Source of the DNA: an uncultured Verrucomicrobiales bacterium
GTDB taxonomy: Bacteria > Verrucomicrobiota > Verrucomicrobiia > Verrucomicrobiales > Akkermansiaceae
Reading direction: 5' to 3'
Length of the DNA stretch: 36,928 nucleotides
Assembly (NCBI GenBank): GCA_937934595.1
Contig: CALGZA010000069.1
Span: 1 to 36,928 of the forward strand
The notes beneath the pieces were generated by a model. The model saw only the letters and a program-made list of their open reading frames with translations. It did not search any database and was not told where the DNA came from. This document shows, piece by piece, positions 8,847 to 18,628 of the stretch. A program made the translations under genes and the position numbers. Every line of letters begins with the position of its first letter. The stretch's first letter is position 1.

Positions 8847-9830
8847 ATGAACCACGAAGAATTCGCCGAACTCGTCCTACAACAATCATCCTGGACCAAA
8901 TCACTCAAAACAGAAATGGCCAACGTCCTCGTAGGACAAGATCAACTCGTAGACCAACTCATCATCGGACTCCTCAGCGGCGGCCACATCATCCTAGAAG
9001 GCGTCCCAGGACTAGCTAAAACGCTCGCCATCAACTCACTCGCAGGATGCCTAGATACCGGGTTTTCAAGAATCCAGTTCACCCCAGACCTACTCCCCGC
9101 TGACCTCCTTGGCACACTCATCTACAACCCCCAAGAAATGACCTTCAGCCCCAAGCTAGGGCCCATCTTCAGCAACCTCATTCTAGCTGATGAAATCAAC
9201 CGAGCACCCGCAAAAGTCCAGTCAGCTCTCCTAGAAGCCATGCAGGAAAAACAAGTCACCATCGGAGACACTTCATACCCACTCCCTAATCCATTTCTCG
9301 TCCTAGCCACACAAAACCCAATAGACCAAGAAGGAACCTACCAGCTACCTGAAGCTCAGCTAGACAGATTCCTACTCAAAGTCAACGTAGACTACCCCAC
9401 CAAAGAACAAGAACTCATCATCCTTGATCGCATGGCAACCTCAGAGAAAATAAAAACTACAAACAAAGTCATCTCAGCAGAAAAAGTCGCTGAATGCCGC
9501 AGCACCGTCAATAACATCTACATTGACGCTGCAATAAAAGAATACATCGTAGACCTAGTACAAACCACCCGTAACCCAGAAAAAGCAGATCCATCACTAG
9601 CTCCTCTCATCCGCTCAGGCGCATCCCCGCGTGCCACCATCAACCTCGCACTAGCTGCTAAAGCTAAAGCATTCATGGAAGGAAGATCATTCGTCACACC
9701 ACAAGACATCAAAGACCTAGCCACAGACATATTCCGCCACCGCATCCTACTCAGCTATGAAGCAGAAGCAGAAAATGTAACCCCAGATGAAATAATCCAG
9801 CGCATACTAAAACGAGTTATCGTTCCATAA
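8847..9830 (+). CDS. MoxR-family AAA+ ATPase (MoxR2, orphan)
   Basis: This 327-residue MoxR protein without an N-terminal extension has Walker A EGVPGLAKT near 50-58, Walker B LILADEINRAPAKVQSALLEAMQE near 111-134, and LATQNPIDQEGTYQLPEAQLDRF. It is clearly paralogous to the protein at 1840-2994. Unlike that gene it has no DUF58, vWA or membrane partner adjacent. Its neighbours are coaD and a secreted esterase. It may act on the DUF58 system at 385 or on a partner elsewhere. It is encoded on the C-rich strand and is visibly richer in Ile, Thr and Asn where MoxR1 has Val. No Shine-Dalgarno is visible. Confidence 0.93.
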   Translation: MNHEEFAELVLQQSSWTKSLKTEMANVLVGQDQLVDQLIIGLLSGGHIILEGVPGLAKTLAINSLAGCLDTGFSRIQFTPDLLPADLLGTLIYNPQEMTFSPKLGPIFSNLILADEINRAPAKVQSALLEAMQEKQVTIGDTSYPLPNPFLVLATQNPIDQEGTYQLPEAQLDRFLLKVNVDYPTKEQELIILDRMATSEKIKTTNKVISAEKVAECRSTVNNIYIDAAIKEYIVDLVQTTRNPEKADPSLAPLIRSGASPRATINLALAAKAKAFMEGRSFVTPQDIKDLATDIFRHRILLSYEAEAENVTPDEIIQRILKRVIVP

Positions 9831-9874
9831 TTTTTTGCTACTCTTATCATAAAATACAGATTACTCTATAGTTT

Positions 9875-11587
9875 ATGAAAATAACACACACTCCCCTCCT
9901 CATATATTCTCTACTCTTCCTCTCTACCATCTCACTCACAGCAGCTGACCTCAAAGTATTCCTCCTAGGTGGTCAGTCAAACATGTCAGGACTCGGAATT
10001 ACAAATGACCTCCCCACATCTCCCATTAACTATCAACTACCACAGAACAACATCCCCTTCTTCTACGCTGACTATGAACAAAATATTCAGCCACTCACCA
10101 CACTCAGACCAGGATCAGGCTGGCAAAATGCAGTCGGCTGCGAAGTCTCATTCGGCCGCACAATAGCACTCCTAGACCCCTCTTCAAACTACGCCATCAT
10201 CAAACACGCAGAAGCTGCAACTGCACTCTACAACGACTGGAGCCCCAATACAAACCTAAGCTACTCACGTTTCCGTAATACCGTCACCCAAGGAATAGCA
10301 GCACTCCAAGCAGCAGGACACACAGTCGAAATAGTAGGCATGCTCTGGATCCAAGGTGAAAGTGATGCACTCGAAGCCCAGCAAGATAACTACCAAGCTA
10401 ACTTCACAGCATTCCTTGCTGACATCCGTATCCGCTACGGAGCCAACCTCCCCATCCTCACCGCTGAAATTAACCGAACTACAGCTGCCCTAATCACCGT
10501 CAACAACGCCCAAATCGCTGTTGCTAACAACGACCCACTCACCACATTCATCCCCACCGCAGACCTCACCTTCCGTGACGCATATCACTTCGACACACCT
10601 GCCCTCATCACCATCGGCGAACGTTTCGCTAACACCTTCCATAACCTAAACTCAACCACACCAGGAAATGATCTGCCCATCACAGGAGTATCCATCGCAG
10701 ACCACTCCTCACAATTCAACACTAACCGCCCAGCAACAAACCTCATCGATGGAACAGGTTTCAATGAAACCACAGGAACTCACATAAACTCTGACACAGG
10801 CCTTTGGAATAACACAGGTGAAGGCATTTTCCCATCTAACATCAGCGACCCACTCCCCATTCACGTTACCTTTGACCTAGGTAACAACTACAACCTTAAA
10901 TCCACTAAAATCTGGAACTGGAATGACGCCGGAACACTAAACGCAGGAGCAAATCATATCCAAATATTCTCATCCCAAGGACCTAACTCACCATTCACAT
11001 CCATAGGTAACTTCATCCTAAACAAAGCTCCTGGTAACAACACCACAGACTTCGGCCAAACCATAGACCTAGCAGGAAACCCATCACAAAACGTCAGACT
11101 CATACGCATCGAAATCACATCTAACCATGGATTCAGCTTCAGCCTCGCAGGCCTATCAGAAGTCAGATTCTATAAAACCACATCCATCAATAACTACGCA
11201 TCCTACATTTCAAACCCCATATTCAACCTACCCACAAACCAACAAGGCTCATCCGATGACCCAGATAAAGACAACTTACCAAACGCAATAGAAGCATGGC
11301 TCGGCACTAACCCCAACACCTTCACCCAAAGCCCCATCCTCTCAAAACAATCAAACAATAACCAATGGACACTCATCCACCCCACTAACTCTAACCCACC
11401 CATTGACCTCACCGCCACATACCAATGGTCTCCAGACCTCATCAATTGGTTCGACAACGGAACAGCACCCACCAACAGCACTCCCACTACTTTCACCACA
11501 ACCACAAACTCAGGAAACACAGACGTCTCCATCACCACAGGAAATAACAATAACTTATTCTTCAGAATAAAAGTCTCCCAGAACTAG
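9875..11587 (+). CDS. Secreted sialate O-acetylesterase-like (SASA/SGNH) protein with discoidin-like domain
   Basis: A signal peptide covers about residues 1-24 (LLIYSLLFLSTISLTAA). The SGNH-type esterase domain follows, with GQSNMSG (33-39, nucleophile Ser), WIQGESDA (158-165) and DAYHFD (235-240, the catalytic Asp/His pair), the pattern of carbohydrate acetylesterases in the sialate O-acetylesterase family. Residues of about 265-435 look like a carbohydrate-binding beta-sandwich of the F5/8 or discoidin type. A Ca-binding thrombospondin-3-like spacer follows (DPDKDNLPNAIEAWLGTNP, 462-480), then a short beta-rich tail. It probably removes acetyl groups from complex glycans outside the cell, and the true substrate may not be sialic acid. 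Repeat copy 2 begins 41 bp after the stop. Confidence 0.85.
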   Translation: MKITHTPLLIYSLLFLSTISLTAADLKVFLLGGQSNMSGLGITNDLPTSPINYQLPQNNIPFFYADYEQNIQPLTTLRPGSGWQNAVGCEVSFGRTIALLDPSSNYAIIKHAEAATALYNDWSPNTNLSYSRFRNTVTQGIAALQAAGHTVEIVGMLWIQGESDALEAQQDNYQANFTAFLADIRIRYGANLPILTAEINRTTAALITVNNAQIAVANNDPLTTFIPTADLTFRDAYHFDTPALITIGERFANTFHNLNSTTPGNDLPITGVSIADHSSQFNTNRPATNLIDGTGFNETTGTHINSDTGLWNNTGEGIFPSNISDPLPIHVTFDLGNNYNLKSTKIWNWNDAGTLNAGANHIQIFSSQGPNSPFTSIGNFILNKAPGNNTTDFGQTIDLAGNPSQNVRLIRIEITSNHGFSFSLAGLSEVRFYKTTSINNYASYISNPIFNLPTNQQGSSDDPDKDNLPNAIEAWLGTNPNTFTQSPILSKQSNNNQWTLIHPTNSNPPIDLTATYQWSPDLINWFDNGTAPTNSTPTTFTTTTNSGNTDVSITTGNNNNLFFRIKVSQN

Positions 11588-11628
11588 CAAAAAAACAAAT
11601 AAAAGCACCAAACCATAACCTAGCCGAC

Positions 11629-11839
11629 TAATACCATTTGAACTGTACTAATGGATTGATAGCACAACAAGATAGCAAGAGTAGCAAGGCAAGAGGAAAG
11701 CGCATAGTGGAATATGCAACTGACCAATAACGAAGCTAATCTTGATATATTGTTCTGCACTTCAAAAAATCAGCTCTGCTGCTGTTGCCAAATATATTGA
11801 AACTACTATCAACCCAGAATAACTGGGAAAATGGTATTA
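11629..11839 (+). repeat. 211-bp inverted-repeat element, copy 2
   Basis: A full-length copy. The left terminus (11629-11662, starting TAATACCATTTGAACTG) is the imperfect reverse complement of the right terminus (11806-11839, ending AAAATGGTATTA). Inside, 11662-11679 (GCACAACAAGATAGCAAG) pairs imperfectly with 11741-11758 (CTTGATATATTGTTCTGC). It has no open reading frame. It lies between the esterase gene and the AsmA-like gene and accounts for most of the 358-bp gap. Confidence 0.9.
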
Positions 11840-11888
11840 CTCAAAAACAAGCCAAGATAGACTAAAATGATCTTCAAGCACATATAAA

Positions 11889-11942
11889 TTTGCAAACAAT
11901 GCTCGGAATGGTAAACTTTCACACCACCACGTTTGCAAACGT
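11889..11942. promoter_or_regulatory. Two TTTGCAAAC sites 43 bp apart before the AsmA-like gene
   Basis: TTTGCAAAC occurs at 11889-11897 and again at 11932-11940. The second is the centre of a perfect 14-bp palindrome ACGTTTGCAAACGT (11929-11942) that ends 3 nt before the ATG. Spacing near four helical turns and the dyad symmetry suggest an operator pair. The sequence resembles LacI-family operator halves, but no such regulator gene is in the window. Confidence 0.45.
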
Positions 11943-11945
11943 TTC

Positions 11946-14900
11946 ATGATCATTCGCCGCCTCATCATAAAACTACGTATCGCTCTCACGATACTTTTTG
12001 TCCTCGGCATCATTGCCGTTGTCAGCGGAGTTTTCTACCTTAATAGCACCGGCCTCAACAAAGAAATACGCGCACACATCTCCACAGAACTAGAACTACG
12101 GGGAATTTTCGTTGAATTTGACAGCCTCAAATACCAAGTCCGTGACGGCCTCGTTGCTAAAAACGTAAACGTATACAGCAACAAACAAAGAACCACAAAA
12201 ATAGCATCACTCCCAAAAGTATCTGTAAACCTAGACAAAACAAAACTCCTCAGAGGAATCAGAAAAATAAACAGCCTATCACTCACAGACGCAGACATCA
12301 TACTCCCCATCAACCCAGGCCAAAAAAAATCCCCAAATATCAAACTCCGAAACATCACCGGAAATATAGAATTCCCAAATGCAGGAGCCATCTCCACATC
12401 CAAAATCACTGCTCAATACCTAGGCATCAACATCACACTCACCGGAAACCTCTGGAGAGACATAAACAAAAATAAAACCAAACCATCTCCAGAAATCGCT
12501 CAAAAACGAGCAGATGCATACCAAAACTTTCTAGACCACCTCCTCCAATGGCAATGGGACCCCACTTCACCACCTAACATTTCTCTATTCCTAGAAGGCA
12601 ATATCAATGCACCAGAAAAAATCAAACTAGAATTCGACATCGATGCAACAAACATCGAATACAATAACTACCAACTCAACAACCTAAAAGCATCAGGAGA
12701 CATCAGCCATAACCTCCTTACCATAGACAACCTCGAATTCTACAACGACGGAAAAAACGCCAACATCACCATGGACTACGACTTCACCATCAGAGACGGC
12801 AGATTCGACGTCTCAAGCAAAGTCCAAATCCAAAAATTCGTCAAAACATTCTTTAACCGCCAACTACTCAAAGGATTCGACATCACAGGAACATCACAAG
12901 TCGACGTAAAAGGATACTTCAAACTCCCATCTAACATCAAAGACAAATCCCTCACCGCACTTCTGCCAGCATTCGTTAACCCACACACCAAACTAGATAT
13001 CAAAGCAATCGGCAAAGCAAAACTCTCCTCATACCAATACCTCGGCTCAAAATTCGACTCCTTCAGCTCAGAATTCTCATGGAACAACGGCAACATCTAC
13101 CTAGACAAGCTAATCATGACAAACCCAGACGGATACCTCAAAGGCAGACTTCTATTCAAAAACAAAATCATCACCTACGAGACAGAAACCACACTACCAA
13201 AACGCACATTCTCACCATTCATCAAAAAAGGAACCAAAGTAGAAACCGCCATCAAACAAATCAAACTAAACCCAAATTCAAAAGTATTCTTCAAATCTAA
13301 CGGAACCATTAACGCCAATGACCTCACTGACTGGGTCTCTGAAGGACAAATCTCACTCACAAAAGTCACATACAATGGACTCTACGCAGAATCCATAAAA
13401 TCAAAATTCCGCTGGCTAGACGAAACCCTCACAGCCAATGCCAAAATCAAAAACACTACATTCAAAAACAACGCATGCCAGACCCTAAACGCAGCCATCA
13501 TCTGGAAAAACAACACCCTCAATGCAAACATAATCGCAACCAAAGCAAAACTACAATCACTCAACTTACAATCACTCAAAACATCCCTCAGCCTAAAAAA
13601 TAAACAAATTAAACTTACCAAAATCATCGCCAAACACAAAACAGGCAGCCTCACGGGAACATTCCACACCACAAAAAAATACTTCCACTTCGACTTAGTA
13701 TCATCACTAGACCCATACTCCTTCATACCATTCATTAAAAACAAACAAACAACAGAATTCCTATCCCAAGCTAAAATCCACCCAAAAACCAAAAGCTTCA
13801 TCACCGCTAAAGGAAAACTCAACCGCACTGACATCAAAGACTGGGAATCCCACGGCCAAGCCACTTTCACAGAACTACAGTTCAACGGAGTCGACCTACA
13901 CTCCATTAAATCAAACTACAAAATAAACCACCAAGGACTACTAGCTACCAATAGCCGCATCGTATTCGATTACACAAACTACGCACTACACAAGCTATTC
14001 AAAGGATCTCCCAGAGGAGTCGCAAACATCGACAGAACCTACATCGACAATAATCAAAAAACAGCCACTCTCACCGGCATCAAAGGACGCGCATTCCCAG
14101 CCCAGATCGCCAGACTCTTCCACAAAGAAGTCGCAGACCACATAGAAGAATACCAATTCAATAACATCCCTACTCTCATCGCCTCAGGTGTCTTCGACAC
14201 CGTAAAACGTAAAACCAAAAACCAAAAAACAAACTTCATCTGCAGCATCTCATGCCCCACTGCAACCACAAGATACAAATTCCTAGACGGAAACCTCGAA
14301 CTAGATAATTTCTCAGCAAGCATCCATATCATCAAAAACAAAATCAACGTCAGAAAAATCTACGCACAGCTATTCGGTAACGGCATCGCCAAAGGAAACC
14401 TATACTTCACCATCCCAGATAATGGACCACTCAAATACCACGGAAACATAAACTGGCAAAACATCGACTTCAGAAAACTAGGCATCACCTACAACTTCGA
14501 TGAAGTCCAAAAAGGAAAACTACGCGGTAATATCCAGTTCACAGGTATAGCAGACAAAATCAACACACTAAACACCAAAAAAGGAACCATGGGAACATTC
14601 GCACTCGAAGACAGTAACCTCGTTTCCATACCAGTCCTCGGACCAGTCAGCATCATCGTCAACCCCTTCATCGCACCCATCGCAGGTAACAAAGCTCTCA
14701 ACGAAAGACTAAAAGACATCTCTGCCAGATTCAAAATAGTCAACGGTGTCATCATCACAGATGACATCCAGTCACTCACTCCAAGCCTCACCTTCTTCGG
14801 AGAAGGTGCCGTCAACCTCAACAACGACAAAATAGACATCACCATCAGAGTCAACTACAGAGGACTACTAGGTAAAGCCATGGAACTCGGCGCAGAAATA

Positions 14901-15104
14901 ATCAAACTCCCCATACACATGCTCAGAGCACTCTTCCTAAACAAAAAACCCGCAGAAACCGGCCTCATCCAAGTACGAGGTCGCGGACACTACAAAAACC
15001 CCATCTGGAAACTAGTCCCATTCGACCCCCCGCGCGACTTCAACGTCCCCCTGTTCAAACCAGGAAAAGCACAAACCATCCCCCAAGCCACCACCGTTGA
15101 ATAA
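11946..15104 (+). CDS. AsmA-like inner-membrane-anchored protein
   Basis: The 1052-residue protein has a single N-terminal membrane helix (about 11-33) followed by a long periplasmic region of repeated beta-strand segments. The N-terminal region (STELELRGIFVEFDSLKY, then SLTDADI) and the C-terminal region near 880-990 (GTFALEDSNLVSIPVLGP, AVNLNNDKIDITIRVNYRG) are typical of AsmA/TamB-related proteins. That family forms hydrophobic grooves thought to carry phospholipids between the membranes of Gram-negative envelopes. The protein is extremely rich in Asn, Lys, Thr and Ile, as expected from the C/A-rich coding strand. No Shine-Dalgarno is visible. A palindrome lies directly before the start. 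Confidence 0.78.
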   Translation: MIIRRLIIKLRIALTILFVLGIIAVVSGVFYLNSTGLNKEIRAHISTELELRGIFVEFDSLKYQVRDGLVAKNVNVYSNKQRTTKIASLPKVSVNLDKTKLLRGIRKINSLSLTDADIILPINPGQKKSPNIKLRNITGNIEFPNAGAISTSKITAQYLGINITLTGNLWRDINKNKTKPSPEIAQKRADAYQNFLDHLLQWQWDPTSPPNISLFLEGNINAPEKIKLEFDIDATNIEYNNYQLNNLKASGDISHNLLTIDNLEFYNDGKNANITMDYDFTIRDGRFDVSSKVQIQKFVKTFFNRQLLKGFDITGTSQVDVKGYFKLPSNIKDKSLTALLPAFVNPHTKLDIKAIGKAKLSSYQYLGSKFDSFSSEFSWNNGNIYLDKLIMTNPDGYLKGRLLFKNKIITYETETTLPKRTFSPFIKKGTKVETAIKQIKLNPNSKVFFKSNGTINANDLTDWVSEGQISLTKVTYNGLYAESIKSKFRWLDETLTANAKIKNTTFKNNACQTLNAAIIWKNNTLNANIIATKAKLQSLNLQSLKTSLSLKNKQIKLTKIIAKHKTGSLTGTFHTTKKYFHFDLVSSLDPYSFIPFIKNKQTTEFLSQAKIHPKTKSFITAKGKLNRTDIKDWESHGQATFTELQFNGVDLHSIKSNYKINHQGLLATNSRIVFDYTNYALHKLFKGSPRGVANIDRTYIDNNQKTATLTGIKGRAFPAQIARLFHKEVADHIEEYQFNNIPTLIASGVFDTVKRKTKNQKTNFICSISCPTATTRYKFLDGNLELDNFSASIHIIKNKINVRKIYAQLFGNGIAKGNLYFTIPDNGPLKYHGNINWQNIDFRKLGITYNFDEVQKGKLRGNIQFTGIADKINTLNTKKGTMGTFALEDSNLVSIPVLGPVSIIVNPFIAPIAGNKALNERLKDISARFKIVNGVIITDDIQSLTPSLTFFGEGAVNLNNDKIDITIRVNYRGLLGKAMELGAEIIKLPIHMLRALFLNKKPAETGLIQVRGRGHYKNPIWKLVPFDPPRDFNVPLFKPGKAQTIPQATTVE

Positions 15105-15136
15105 CGTAACGTAATTAGAAATATCTACACCACACA

Positions 15137-15313
15137 CTAATCATCCATACCGATAGCATATGCATCATCAGCCGATACTATAACCCGCATCGGCCGACAA
15201 CAAACCTCACAATCATAATCCATCTCCACCACACCACCATCAACATCACACAAAGTAAACCCAAACCACTCAAAGCAGCTTGGACACTGAATATCTATCA
15301 TCCCATCAGACAT
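15137..15313 (-). CDS. CPxCG cysteine-rich zinc-ribbon miniprotein
   Basis: This 58-residue protein shows IDIQCPSCFEWFGF and later DYDCEVCCRPMRVIV. Two Cys pairs (C10/C13 and C35/C38, with an extra C39) match the small CPxCG-related cysteine-rich family, predicted zinc ribbons whose role is unknown. Only the last residue of the family's CPxCG signature is changed (CPSCF). The start ATG at 15313 has AGGAATAT just upstream and lies 6 bp after the stop of the HerA-like gene, so the two genes form one transcript. It is convergent with the AsmA-like gene, whose stop is at 15104. Confidence 0.82.
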   Translation of the reverse strand: MSDGMIDIQCPSCFEWFGFTLCDVDGGVVEMDYDCEVCCRPMRVIVSADDAYAIGMDD

Positions 15314-15319
15314 ATATTC

Positions 15320-17761
15320 CTAACCTAACAACACACTTCCCCTCTCATCAAAAGGCACCCAGAGCAATGAAACACTCTGCACATCTATATCCTTCTTATA
15401 AGGCTTAACCTGAACCACCTCCAGATCCAATGCCGTCGGATCAAAACGATTCGAAAGTTCATCCAGCTCCTCACGCATCTCAGCCTCCAGATCCGCTATC
15501 TCATCACGCAGATCATCCACCCTACCCTCAGCTCGCCTCACATCCCCACTCTGCTTCCTTGACCTACTATAAGAATTAGCAGCCGTCCTCCCCCTACTTA
15601 TAGTTGTCGCACTCAGCTTCCGCTTACCAAATATCATCCCAAGAACAGCCCCCACCACATTCCCCGTAACCTGCATCTTCGCATTAGATGCCTCTGACTT
15701 CTCCCTATCTAAACTAGCCTCAGCCCTATCCAGCTGACCCTCCTTCGTCTCTATCTTCTTCTCCAGCTTCTTACGTAAAACCTCCACAGCAGCATCCCGC
15801 ATCTCACGCGCCTCATGAGACAAACGCCCACGGAACTCCCCCTCACTCTCACCCATCTTCGAATACTCCTTCAACAACTCAGAATAATAAACATCCACCC
15901 TCTCATTTCGATACACCCAATCCGCAAAATCCTTCTCCACCCCCTTATAATTATCCTCACTCATCGCAAAACCAGGTAACTCATCATAACCAGCCTCCCG
16001 CCTCGGCTCCCTATCAAACTTCACCAAAGGCAAATGACACTCCACATTCTCACCCCAGTCCACTCCCTCATCACGCATCGCATTGATAAACCTCACACGC
16101 CTTGCACCCTCCACCCCTGTCTTCGTAGAACTAAAATGAACCATAGCCTCACGCAGCAAATGCGGCCTATAAACCACTCCATCAGCATCACCAGAAAATG
16201 GCAGAAAACTCTCACTCACTCCACTACCCACAGCAGGCCGCTCCACAGACCTCTTATCCACCACTCCACCAGCAGACGGCATCCCCATCGGATTAGATCC
16301 GGCAGCCACCACAGAATCAGACACCTCAAACAAACCACGCTTAGGATCCATCAACGTCTTAATCTGCCTCCGCGTCATCGGCCCACGTAAATAACTCATC
16401 ACCCACCGCACATGAAACACCACAGGACCATCCTCATGAACATTATTCATCAAAAATACCCTACTACCCATACCAGCCAAAAGCTCCTCCATTCCCCGCC
16501 TATCAAACCCGCCATCCTGACTCGCAGCAGCTCCCTCCAAACCATCCAGAACCCGCGCCTTATCTCGCTCAGTCTGTAACCTACCCAGCCACCATGTTCC
16601 AATGTTAGACAACGCCTTATAATCCAAATCAACAGGATTCTGAGTCGCCAACAAAACCCCAAGACCATAAGCCCTAGCCTGCTTTAACATCGTCATCATC
16701 GGCTTCTTACTTGGTGGATTCGCCGTCGGTGGCAAATAACCATAAATCTCATCCATATACAACATCGCACGTAAACTCGTCGTCCCACTCTGTGCTCGCA
16801 TCCAACCTAACATCTGATTCAACAACAAACTCACAAAAAACATCCGCTCACTATCATTCAAATGAGATATAGAAAAAATCGACACCCTAGCTCGCCCATC
16901 ATCATGATACATCATCTTCTGAATGTCTAATGAAGGACCTTCCATCCACGTTGAAAAACCAGGACTCGCCAACAAATTATTAAACTTCAATGCCAACTGC
17001 TGACGCTTCTTACTCGGATAAAAACTCTCCAAATCAATAATCCCAACCTTCCCAAACCTAGGCTTCTGAATATTCCTAATCAATGACTCAATGCTCAAAC
17101 CCTCATCAGCCATCCACGAATTCTGGAAAATAGAACCCAGTAATATAGCCTCAGCACTCTGAATCGGATCCGCATCCACCCCCACCAGAGACAATAATGA
17201 ACTTACCGTACTCTCTATCCTCTCACCAAGCATCTCACCATCATCCAGCACCTCAAACGGAGGAACATCCAATGAACCCAGTATACTCACAGGCACACCA
17301 GCCTTACTACCAGGAGTAAAAACATTCACATCCACCTTATCCCTAAACTCCCTCACTCGCTCCTTACCCTGCCCCCACTCCCCTAAACCATCCTCCCACA
17401 TCCTAGCCGTCTTCTCTGCATGCTCATCAGCAGAACGCCCCTTCTTCGCAGCATCATCCTCATTAATCCACGGCCTAAAATCCTCACCCCTAAACTCAGG
17501 AAAAGCCAACATCATATTCGCTATATCACCCTTAGGATCAATCACAATTGCCGGAATATTATCCATCGCAGCCTCCTCCAATAACCCAATACAAAGCCCA
17601 GTCTTACCAGAACCAGTCATACCCAAAACCACTCCATGAGTCACCAAATCCTTAGAATCATACATCACCAACTCATCCTCAACCTCAGACCTCTTTATAT
17701 CATACTCACGCCCCAAATAAAACTGCCCTAACTTCTCATAATCAGATCTCTCAATTTTCAT
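15320..17761 (-). CDS. HerA-like / DUF87-type ATPase with C-terminal coiled coil
   Basis: From ATG 17761 the protein has 813 residues. Walker A is GMTGSGKTG at about 47-55, followed by AIVIDPKGDIANM. A Walker B region is YMDEIYGYLPP, and LLATQNPVDLDYKALSN is a sensor-like segment. This is the RecA-like fold of HerA/FtsK-type hexameric ATPases. The C-terminal 170 residues are coiled coil, interrupted by a Gly/Ala stretch (VVGAVLGMIFG) that looks like a membrane-seeking or glycine-zipper hairpin. No nuclease gene (NurA or Sir2) is adjacent, so a DNA-end-processing or defence role is not shown. The start is uncertain: ATG 17773 and TTG 17803 are also in frame, none with a clear ribosome site. 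Confidence 0.8.
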   Translation of the reverse strand: MKIERSDYEKLGQFYLGREYDIKRSEVEDELVMYDSKDLVTHGVVLGMTGSGKTGLCIGLLEEAAMDNIPAIVIDPKGDIANMMLAFPEFRGEDFRPWINEDDAAKKGRSADEHAEKTARMWEDGLGEWGQGKERVREFRDKVDVNVFTPGSKAGVPVSILGSLDVPPFEVLDDGEMLGERIESTVSSLLSLVGVDADPIQSAEAILLGSIFQNSWMADEGLSIESLIRNIQKPRFGKVGIIDLESFYPSKKRQQLALKFNNLLASPGFSTWMEGPSLDIQKMMYHDDGRARVSIFSISHLNDSERMFFVSLLLNQMLGWMRAQSGTTSLRAMLYMDEIYGYLPPTANPPSKKPMMTMLKQARAYGLGVLLATQNPVDLDYKALSNIGTWWLGRLQTERDKARVLDGLEGAAASQDGGFDRRGMEELLAGMGSRVFLMNNVHEDGPVVFHVRWVMSYLRGPMTRRQIKTLMDPKRGLFEVSDSVVAAGSNPMGMPSAGGVVDKRSVERPAVGSGVSESFLPFSGDADGVVYRPHLLREAMVHFSSTKTGVEGARRVRFINAMRDEGVDWGENVECHLPLVKFDREPRREAGYDELPGFAMSEDNYKGVEKDFADWVYRNERVDVYYSELLKEYSKMGESEGEFRGRLSHEAREMRDAAVEVLRKKLEKKIETKEGQLDRAEASLDREKSEASNAKMQVTGNVVGAVLGMIFGKRKLSATTISRGRTAANSYSRSRKQSGDVRRAEGRVDDLRDEIADLEAEMREELDELSNRFDPTALDLEVVQVKPYKKDIDVQSVSLLWVPFDERGSVLLG

Positions 17762-17932
17762 GCCATAATCCATACCTAAAAAAGCCCGTATGAAAAGCCA
17801 CAAGATACTAAATTTTTAATAGCACACCACTAACAACCTACTCAAAATAACAAACCTAACCCATTATTATGTGGCTAAAATGTCACCATATGTAAAATGT
17901 AAATATACAAAAATAAAGAACCCTGTTCATAC

Positions 17933-18610
17933 ATGCAAACCATCCTAATCATAGAAGACGAAATCGATATCGCAGAACTCATCACCTTCAACCTAGAACG
18001 TAATCAATTCATCGCAGAATCCGCTCACGATGGCCAAGCCGGCATCGACTCTGCATTCCAAATTCTACCAGACCTCATCATCCTAGACCTCATGCTCCCT
18101 AAAAAAGACGGCTTCACCGTCTTCAAAGAACTCAGAAATGACGACCGCACCAGACAAATACCCATCCTCATACTCACCGCAAAAGCACAAACAGAAGACC
18201 GCATCGCAGGACTCGAAATCGGTGCAGATGACTACCTCACTAAACCATTCAGCCCCAAAGAACTAATCCTCCGTGTCAAAGCCATCCTCAAGCGTCACAA
18301 CAAAGCATCCAGCTCATCCACCTTCGAATGCCCACCATTCAAGTTCAATAAAAGCACACTCCAGCTCTTCGCTGAGAACCAACTCATCGAACTAACCGCC
18401 ACAGAATTTAAACTCATGCTCTACCTCTGTGAGCGCTCAAACGCACCCCAAGACAGATACACCCTTCTCAAAGAAGTCTGGGGATACCACGATGAAGTAA
18501 ACTCACGCACCCTAGACACACACATGAAAAGACTACGTCAAAAAATAGGAACCCACGCCAACCTCATCGAAACCGTCCGCGGTGTCGGTTACCAAATCGT
18601 ATCCCAATAA
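17933..18610 (+). CDS. phoB: PhoB/OmpR-family response regulator
   Basis: The receiver domain has acidic residues EDE (8-10), phospho-acceptor D52 in LILDLMLP, T82 and K104 in LTKPFSP. The C-terminal winged helix (about 130-225) ends in ETVRGVGYQIVS, the usual OmpR/PhoB wing. The partner kinase follows 18 bp downstream. PhoB-type regulators activate phosphate-starvation genes, but no pst or phoU gene is in the window, so the symbol is based on family resemblance. It is divergent from the HerA-like gene across a 171-bp gap. Confidence 0.85.
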   Translation: MQTILIIEDEIDIAELITFNLERNQFIAESAHDGQAGIDSAFQILPDLIILDLMLPKKDGFTVFKELRNDDRTRQIPILILTAKAQTEDRIAGLEIGADDYLTKPFSPKELILRVKAILKRHNKASSSSTFECPPFKFNKSTLQLFAENQLIELTATEFKLMLYLCERSNAPQDRYTLLKEVWGYHDEVNSRTLDTHMKRLRQKIGTHANLIETVRGVGYQIVSQ

Positions 18611-18628
18611 ACACGCCATAATAAACTA

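Noticed and set aside
17840-17925. Pho-box-like repeats (ATGTCAC, ATGT) before the phoB-like gene
   Set aside because: Only loose matches with irregular spacing to the known CTGTCAT direct repeat. Not supportable.
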